Source of the DNA: Streptomyces sp. DH37
Lineage (GTDB): Bacteria; Actinomycetota; Actinomycetes; Streptomycetales; Streptomycetaceae
Direction of reading: 5' to 3'
DNA: 61,591 nt
NCBI RefSeq assembly: GCF_029813835.1
Contig: NZ_JARVKV010000035.1
Coordinates: 1 to 61,591, forward strand
This document shows positions 56,833-61,591 of this stretch, piece by piece. The position numbers and the translations under genes were made by a program. The notes under the pieces are model-generated. The model was not told where the DNA came from, ran no database searches, and saw only the letters and a list, made by a program, of their open reading frames with translations. Positions within the stretch are counted from its first letter, which is position 1. Each line of letters opens with the position of its first letter.

Positions 56833-57975
56833 TCAGACTCCGAAACGCTTCTGGTAGGACTCGGTGGCACGCGAGACCGCCTCGGCGGACACCCCGAAGT
56901 CCCTGAGGTCGTAGGTGTGCTTGCCGTGGGCGTTGGCCGGCGCCGCCGCGAGGTGGTCGGAGACCGCGGCCTGGAACGCGGTGGAGAACGGGATCTCCAG
57001 GAACGCGCAGATCCGCCGCATCGCCTCCTGGGGGTCGGCCACCAGTTGCCGGTAGGGCAGGTCCAGGACGGGCCGCCCGCCTATCAGGTCGTCGCGGTCG
57101 TCGGCGAGCCGGCGCGACAGGCCGGTGATCCTGGTGAACCACTGGGCGCCGATCTCGGTCAGGTCCCGGTGGTCGCTGCGCGCCCCGCGCAGCGTCCGGC
57201 ACAGGCTGGCCGTGGACCCCACCACCTCGACCGGGTCGCGGTGCAGGTGGATGAAGCGCGCCTCCGGATACGCCTGGACCAGGCTGTCCAGGAACCAGGT
57301 GTGGAAGGGGCACTTCAGCACGGGGACCCGCTGCAGGCCGTCCGCGTCGCGGTGCAGGCTCATGAGCACCTGGAGCTGCCCGCGGTGCCAGCGGTACGGT
57401 TCCGCCAGGTCCTGCCGGTGGAGCCAGTCGCCGTACGACGGCACCCGGTAGCGCATCTCCAGCACCATGCTGTGAAAGGTGTTGGCGAGCAGCCGGTGGC
57501 ACTCGTCGGGCCTGTTCGCGTCGATGAAGTGGATGCTGGGCAGGTCGGGGGCCTTGCGGTAGTAGTCGTCGACGTAGGCCTGGGCCCGGGCGCGCAGTTC
57601 CGGGTGCCGGTCCGGCCACCGGACGGCCTCGGTGTGGTGGCTGAGTTCCCACAGCAGGGGGCTGTGCAGGGACTCGTGGCGGCCGAGCAGGTTGTGCAGC
57701 AGCGTGCTGCCGGTGCGCAGGAAGCCGATGACGAACACCGGTCGTCCCAGGTCGAGTCCCGCGATGTCGGGGCGGGCCCTGAGCAGTTCGGTGGTGTCCG
57801 CGAGCACTTCCTGCGAGCGCAGCATCGAGCGCCACACGGGGTCGATGTCCTCCGGCCTCAGGTGCGCCTCGTACCGCAGGGCGGCGGCGAAGCGGTGCAG
57901 GGCCTCCGAGAAGGGCGCCGGCCCGCTTGTTCCCGGGATCACGGAGGCTGTCGCCGGTCCGGCCGCGATCGTCAT
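56833..57975 (-). CDS. PAPS-dependent sulfotransferase family protein
   Basis: A 380-residue sulfotransferase (Sulfotransfer_3 group). The 5'-phosphosulfate loop is PVFVIGFLRTGSTLLHNLLG (about residues 87-105) and the 3'-phosphate site is ARFIHLHRDPVEVVGSTASL (about 238-257). WELSHHTEAVRWPDRHPE and FLDSLVQAYPEARF are also typical. It transfers sulfate from PAPS to an OH or NH of a small molecule in the cytosol. ATG 57975 overlaps the upstream TGA (ATGA). It suggests that the product, or an intermediate, is sulfated. Confidence 0.88.
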   Translation of the reverse strand: MTIAAGPATASVIPGTSGPAPFSEALHRFAAALRYEAHLRPEDIDPVWRSMLRSQEVLADTTELLRARPDIAGLDLGRPVFVIGFLRTGSTLLHNLLGRHESLHSPLLWELSHHTEAVRWPDRHPELRARAQAYVDDYYRKAPDLPSIHFIDANRPDECHRLLANTFHSMVLEMRYRVPSYGDWLHRQDLAEPYRWHRGQLQVLMSLHRDADGLQRVPVLKCPFHTWFLDSLVQAYPEARFIHLHRDPVEVVGSTASLCRTLRGARSDHRDLTEIGAQWFTRITGLSRRLADDRDDLIGGRPVLDLPYRQLVADPQEAMRRICAFLEIPFSTAFQAAVSDHLAAAPANAHGKHTYDLRDFGVSAEAVSRATESYQKRFGV

Positions 57976-58961
57976 GTGGGGTTCCCTTCTGCTGGCCACG
58001 GAACGAGGTCACGGGGCGTCAGGCCTGACTTCAGGTCGTGCAGGTTGGCGAGGAAGGTCCTGGCCACCTCGGCTGGTTCGCCGGGAAAGGCGAACGCCCG
58101 GTGCGGTGAGACGATCAGGCGCGGGACCAGCCACACGGGATCGTCCGCGGGGAGCGGTTCGCGTTCGTGGACGTCCACGAAGGCGCCGCGCAGCCTCCCC
58201 TCCCTGAGGCTGGCGTGCAGGGCCTCGTTGTCGACCGTCTCGGCCCGCCCCACGTTGACCACGGTGGCGTGCGGGGGCAGCGCCGCCAGGACCTCCGCCC
58301 CGATCAGCCCGCGGGTCCGCGGGGTGGCGGGCAGGCAGGCGACCAGGTGGTCGAGGCCGGACGCCTCGCGGGCCAGCCCGCTCGCCGGCACGGTGCGCTC
58401 GGCCTCCTCCACGGGGACCTCCCCCGTGCGCGTCACGGCGACCGTGCGGGCGCCGAGCGCGGTCAGCCGCCGCAGGACGGCACGGCCGATCTTCCCCGCG
58501 CCCACCACCGCGACCGTGCTCCCGGAGAGCAGCAGCGCGCCCGACCGGTACCAGGCGGCGTCCTGGCGGGCCACCACCTCCGGCAGGTCCTTCAGCAGGA
58601 GCAGCAGCCCGGAGAGCGCGTACTCGGCGACGGCCGTCACCGGCACGGCCGCGGAGTTGGTGACCAGGACGCCGGGGCGGAGGCCGGCGGCCCGCAGGTG
58701 GTCGACGCCCGTTCCCGTCAGGTGGAGCCAGCGCAGCCGCTCCAGCTTCTCCAGGCTCCCGGGCGGGAACTGGAAGCCGATCAGCACGTCGGCGTCGTCG
58801 GCGTCGACGTGCTCCGAGACCCGTAACCGGATTCCGGGCTCCCCCTCGATCACGGGTACCAGGCGGGGCGCCATCTTGCTGTGCGCGATGCGGACGTCGA
58901 GGTCGGCCCACGCGGCCGGACCCGCCGGGGACGGCCCCGTGGGGGGCACCGTCTCTCCCAT
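57972..58961 (-). CDS. D-2-hydroxyacid dehydrogenase (NAD-dependent)
   Basis: A 329-residue dehydrogenase. NAD motif STVAVVGAGKIGRAVLRRL (about residues 160-178), catalytic Arg in VVNVGRAETVDNEAL, Glu in FVDVHEREPLPADDPVW and His in LIVSPHRAFAFPG. It reduces 2-oxo acids to D-2-hydroxy acids or the reverse. The catalytic-domain N-terminus is short (LIGFQFPPGSLEKLERLRWLHLTGTGVDHL). ATG 58961 is five bases beyond the upstream stop with GAGG in front. It is probably opposed by the GlcD-like oxidase of the same operon. Confidence 0.9.
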   Translation of the reverse strand: MGETVPPTGPSPAGPAAWADLDVRIAHSKMAPRLVPVIEGEPGIRLRVSEHVDADDADVLIGFQFPPGSLEKLERLRWLHLTGTGVDHLRAAGLRPGVLVTNSAAVPVTAVAEYALSGLLLLLKDLPEVVARQDAAWYRSGALLLSGSTVAVVGAGKIGRAVLRRLTALGARTVAVTRTGEVPVEEAERTVPASGLAREASGLDHLVACLPATPRTRGLIGAEVLAALPPHATVVNVGRAETVDNEALHASLREGRLRGAFVDVHEREPLPADDPVWLVPRLIVSPHRAFAFPGEPAEVARTFLANLHDLKSGLTPRDLVPWPAEGNPT

Positions 58962-58965
58962 GCCT

Positions 58966-60114
58966 CTACCAGCCCGCCTTCCCGCGGTGAGCGAGCAGGT
59001 CCGCCACGGGGTCATCGGACCCGCCGGCCGCGACCTCCAGGACTTCCCGGCTGTTGCGGCGCACCCGGTCCTCGACCCAGTCGAACAGCCAGTTGACCAT
59101 CTGCTTCAGCGGCAGGTCGAAGGGCACGGTCCCGGTGAGCACGCATCCGGTGACGCCGGCCCCTCCGACGTTGGCGACCACGTCCGGGACCAGCGCGATG
59201 CCGCGGGCGGCCATCACCGCCTTGGCCTCGGGGGTACAGCACAGGTTGCCGCCCTCGACGACGATCCCGGCCCGCACCCGCTCCACGTTGTCGGCCCGGA
59301 CCGCGTCCCCGGAGGCCGCCAGCACCAGCACGTCCGCGTCGACGTCCAGCCACGCCTCCGGCTCGTCGTGGACGCTCACCGAGTCGGGCAGCCTGCGCCG
59401 GTCGATGGTGCCGGCGGAGTCGGTGACGGCCAGCAGGTCGGCGACCGGAAGCCCCTGCGGCGCGTGGACGGTGCCGAGGATGTCGGCGACCGCGACCACC
59501 CGGTGCCCGTGGCTCTCCAGGCTCTTGGCCACGGCGCGGCCCACCGTGCCGAAGCCCTGGATGGCGACCCGGCACGAGGCGCCGTCGGCCCGGCTGTCGA
59601 CGGCGGCCAGCGTTCCGACGGACACGCCGAACCCCGTGATGTCGACCAGGGGCTTCCAGAACGTGGCCCAGTCCGTGGGGAGCCGCGGGATCCTGGTGTC
59701 GCGCAGGACGTCGTATCCCGCCTCGGTGAAGAACAGGTCACGGTCGGCGTGGGTCGTTCCCAGGTCGCACCCCAGGTACACCCCGCCGTGCAGCAGTGGG
59801 GCGACGGACCGCCCGAACGCGCGCAGCACCCCGTCCCTCCGGTCGGGAACGGCGCGTATGCCCGCCTTCGCGCCGCCGATGGGCAGCCCCGCCAGGGACA
59901 GCTTGGTGGTCATCGCGCGGGCGAGCCCCTTGACCTCGGCCTCGGTGACGCTCTCCGTCATCCGGGTGCCGCCCATGGCCATGCCGTCGGCCAGCGAGTC
60001 CACCACGACCCAGCCCTTGAGCTCGTCCGCCGGTGAGGTGATCTCCGTGGCCAGGAGGGGGTCGGCCGCCCCGCCGTCCATCAGCTTGGTGCTTTGCACA
60101 AGCGTATCCGTCAT
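58966..60114 (-). CDS. Glu/Leu/Phe/Val-type amino-acid dehydrogenase
   Basis: A 382-residue amino-acid dehydrogenase. The N-terminal domain has DGMAMGGTRMTESVTEAEVK, ARAMTTKLSLAGLPIGGAKAGI with the catalytic Lys, and GVYLGCDLGTTHADRDLFF. The NAD domain has VAIQGFGTVGRAVAKSLESHG, then VEGGNLCCTPEAKAVMAARG and PDVVANVGGAGVTGC. It oxidatively deaminates an L-amino acid to its 2-oxo acid or aminates it back. ATG 60114 follows GGAGGCGAGAACGT. It is the first gene of a roughly 12.5-kb minus-strand operon running to about 47.6 kb. Confidence 0.9.
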   Translation of the reverse strand: MTDTLVQSTKLMDGGAADPLLATEITSPADELKGWVVVDSLADGMAMGGTRMTESVTEAEVKGLARAMTTKLSLAGLPIGGAKAGIRAVPDRRDGVLRAFGRSVAPLLHGGVYLGCDLGTTHADRDLFFTEAGYDVLRDTRIPRLPTDWATFWKPLVDITGFGVSVGTLAAVDSRADGASCRVAIQGFGTVGRAVAKSLESHGHRVVAVADILGTVHAPQGLPVADLLAVTDSAGTIDRRRLPDSVSVHDEPEAWLDVDADVLVLAASGDAVRADNVERVRAGIVVEGGNLCCTPEAKAVMAARGIALVPDVVANVGGAGVTGCVLTGTVPFDLPLKQMVNWLFDWVEDRVRRNSREVLEVAAGGSDDPVADLLAHRGKAGW

Positions 60115-60534
60115 ACGTTCTCGCCTCCACGGCCGCAAGGGCCTCGATCCGGATGACATGCGTCCACGAATTGCGCTTTCAGCACCCACCTGTCGGCGAG
60201 ATGCGCGGCGGGAGGATTTTCCGTTGGGTCCGCGATTTGACGAATCATTACCCCCGCCACCGAGAACTGTAATCGGCGTGCGCATCGTGGGCGCATACTC
60301 ACTGCACATGGGAACGATCATGGTGCCCCTGTTTTCGGGCACGCCGACGCCCCTGGCGCGGCCTCCGGAAAGAAAGGGACGAGACGCGCCAGGGGGATTC
60401 GGGTGCACAGACTCCCCGTCAGGGCGGATCGGAGGAAATTCCGGACCGGACGCCCGGTGGGCCGGGCGGGACCCGGAAGCCGGGGCCCCTCGGCCCCGGC
60501 GGGTTCACGCGGCGGGAGGCCGAGTGCGCCCCCG
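60115..60534. other. promoter region of the long operon and 3' end of the SARP gene
   Basis: About 420 bases without a gene. The part near 60220-60330 is AT-richer and probably holds the operon promoter and SARP target repeats, although I could not define heptamer repeats by eye. A terminator-like hairpin lies at 60479-60500. Confidence 0.5.
60479..60500 (-). terminator. terminator of the SARP gene
   Basis: GCCGGGGCC pairs perfectly with GGCCCCGGC around CCTC, 35 bases past the SARP stop. Confidence 0.65.
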
Positions 60535-61344
60535 TCAGACGAGGGCGGTCTCGTGGAATCTTTCGCGCATGGACCGGAGGTTCCTCCAGACCTGCGCGCT
60601 GTCGTACGTCATCGCGGCCGAGTGGACCGCCAGCAGGTCGGGCGACGGGGAAATCCCCAACTCCTCGCGGAAGAGCCGCTGCGCTTTCCCGTAAACGCTC
60701 AAACAAGACGAGAAGTCCGCTTCGCCGTAAAGGGCGGCTATCAGAATTCCCCAGGACCGTTCGCGCAGCGGATGGTCGGCGATGACGGAGCGCGCCCGCA
60801 TGGCGGCCTCCGCGTAGGAGCCCAGGAGCACGCAGGCCTCCGCCTGGTCCTCCACGGCGTTGAGCCTCATCTCGTCCAGGGCGTCGAGGCGGGCCCGCAG
60901 CCGGCCGGAGCTGGCCGCGTCGATCCCGGCGGGCCCGCGCCACAGTTCGAGGGCGGAGGTGAGCAGGCGGCAGCTCTCCACCGGGTCCCCCGCCGCGAGC
61001 CGGCGCCTGCCGGCCGCCGCGAGGCTGACGAAATCCGCCTGGTCGACCGTCGCCGGGGCGGTCGCCAGCAGGTAGCTGGCCACGCCGCGCCCACCGCCGC
61101 CGCGCCGGACGGCCAGGTCCGCCGCGGAGCCTAAGTCCTTGCGGAGCGCGCTGAGGTAGCCCCGCAGGTTCGCCTCGGCGGAGGCGGGGGGCTCGTCCCA
61201 CAGCAGCCGGAGAAGCTCGTCGCGGGACAGCTCCTTGCCCGCATGGATGGCCAGTGCCGTCAGCACCCCTCTGACCATGGTCGACCGCGGGGCGTGGACC
61301 CCTTTTCCGGTTTCGACACAGACAGGGCCAAGGATGCGGATCAT
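60535..61344 (-). CDS. SARP-family (AfsR/RedD/DnrI-type) activator, TTA codon
   Basis: A 269-residue regulator with an N-terminal OmpR-type winged helix (MIRILGPVCVETGKGVHAPR, LLWDEPPASAEANLRGYLSALRKDLG) followed by a BTAD domain (about 105-255: AADLAV to LAVHSAAM, with SCRLLTSALELWRGPAG and HPLRERSWGILIAALYGEADFSSCLSVYGKAQRLFREELGISPSPDL). SARPs activate secondary-metabolite clusters from direct heptamer repeats. ATG 61344 follows GGGGGAACG. Leu71 (61132-61134) is encoded by TTA, so translation should need bldA tRNA. It lies upstream of, and points toward, the long operon that it probably controls. Confidence 0.9.
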   Translation of the reverse strand: MIRILGPVCVETGKGVHAPRSTMVRGVLTALAIHAGKELSRDELLRLLWDEPPASAEANLRGYLSALRKDLGSAADLAVRRGGGGRGVASYLLATAPATVDQADFVSLAAAGRRRLAAGDPVESCRLLTSALELWRGPAGIDAASSGRLRARLDALDEMRLNAVEDQAEACVLLGSYAEAAMRARSVIADHPLRERSWGILIAALYGEADFSSCLSVYGKAQRLFREELGISPSPDLLAVHSAAMTYDSAQVWRNLRSMRERFHETALV

Positions 61345-61526
61345 CGTTCCCCCAGCTTTGATGACGATCACTGAATCGGACACCGCGACGGTGCGGGCGA
61401 AGCCGTCGGGGCGGGACCGCTCCCTGTTCGCCCTCCCGGCCGTGTCCCGGCCGGCCCACCGGTCGCGCCCGTGGGATTCATCGCTCTCCTCGCGTCGGCG
61501 AGGGCCCGTCACCTCCCCGGGCGCCG

Positions 61527-61578
61527 CCGGTCCGGTGGAGTCCCCGGGGGACGTCCCCCGGGGACTCCACCGGACCGG
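61527..61578. repeat. perfect 52-base palindrome (loopless inverted repeat)
   Basis: Bases 61527-61552 are exactly complementary to 61553-61578. It lies some 180 bases upstream of the SARP start at the window edge. It is either a very strong terminator for a gene beyond the edge or a cruciform-forming site. Confidence 0.85.
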
Positions 61579-61591
61579 GACACGGTGGTTC

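Noticed and set aside
56917..60036. 1039-residue plus-strand frame opposite the sulfotransferase and dehydrogenases
   Set aside because: Antisense translation of three well-supported enzymes.
1..61591. tRNA, rRNA, CRISPR arrays and insertion sequences
   Set aside because: No cloverleaf-like segment, rRNA stretch, spaced identical repeats or transposase-like protein was recognised; a covariance-model search would be needed to exclude small RNAs.

Overview
The window reads as a chromosomal segment of a Streptomyces (or a very close actinomycete). It is very GC-rich with strong third-position GC bias, many GTG starts and GTGA/ATGA stop-start overlaps. It carries a perfect CebR-type cellulose operator, an IdeR/DmdR1-type iron box, a Zur-type box beside zinc-free ribosomal protein paralogues, a SARP regulator, and rare TTA codons in a secondary-metabolism locus. 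I saw no rRNA, tRNA, CRISPR array or insertion sequence.

Layout. 1-20.1 kb is ordinary accessory chromosome: a PAS-GAF-SpoIIE phosphatase, an F420-type (LLM) oxidoreductase, a methyltransferase, a TPR protein, an FAD hydroxylase, a YCII/ECF42 sigma pair, a secreted I36-type inhibitor, an MBL hydrolase, an Mrr-like protein, glutaminase GlsA convergent with a heliorhodopsin, a secreted GH9 cellulase behind a CebR box, a VOC protein next to the remnant of an AraC-type regulator, and small enzymes. 20.1-23.1 kb is an XRE-STAND-WD40 protein.

23.2-30.9 kb is the most unusual part: a compact operon around a 57-residue precursor, too short for ordinary gene calling, whose C-terminal half has the inhibitor-cystine-knot spacing C-x6-C-x5-CC-x4-C-x4-C. 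Downstream lie relatives of the lasso-peptide proteins (B2-like without Cys or His at the active site, C-like with a broken SGGxDS loop, and a B1/PqqD-like RRE), a MauE membrane domain fused to a CPAC thioredoxin-like domain, an S9D glutamyl-endopeptidase-like protease, and an ABC exporter. I infer a ribosomally made, disulfide-knotted peptide: RRE/B2/C handle the leader, the Glu-specific protease cuts after the Glu-Glu before the core, MauE-Trx forms the disulfides, and the ABC protein exports it.

30.9-36.7 kb is a metal-homeostasis island: an ArsR sensor with its P1B ATPase, a 2Fe-2S-type protein, and the Zur-controlled set rpsN, rpmB, rpmG, rpmE, CobW-like protein and rpsR. 37-42.2 kb holds an ANTAR protein, a substrate-binding-like protein without signal peptide, an iron-regulated divergent pair (GNAT acyltransferase and siderophore-interacting protein) and a Kef-type antiporter.

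42.2-61.4 kb is a mostly minus-strand secondary-metabolite locus under a TTA-containing SARP. It has a serine-kinase-like DUF1015 protein, a cystathionine-beta-synthase paralogue, a threonine-synthase-like enzyme with a MoaD/CysO-like sulfur carrier, a CysQ-like protein, SDR, aminotransferase, APC permease, FAD oxidase, ThDP enzyme, a cytosolic substrate-binding-like protein, a sulfotransferase, a D-2-hydroxyacid dehydrogenase and a Leu/Glu-type dehydrogenase. No NRPS or PKS is present. The set suggests an O-phosphoserine-derived, probably sulfur-containing amino acid or keto-acid metabolite whose structure cannot be read from the sequence. Functional assignments rest on motif recognition, not on database searches.
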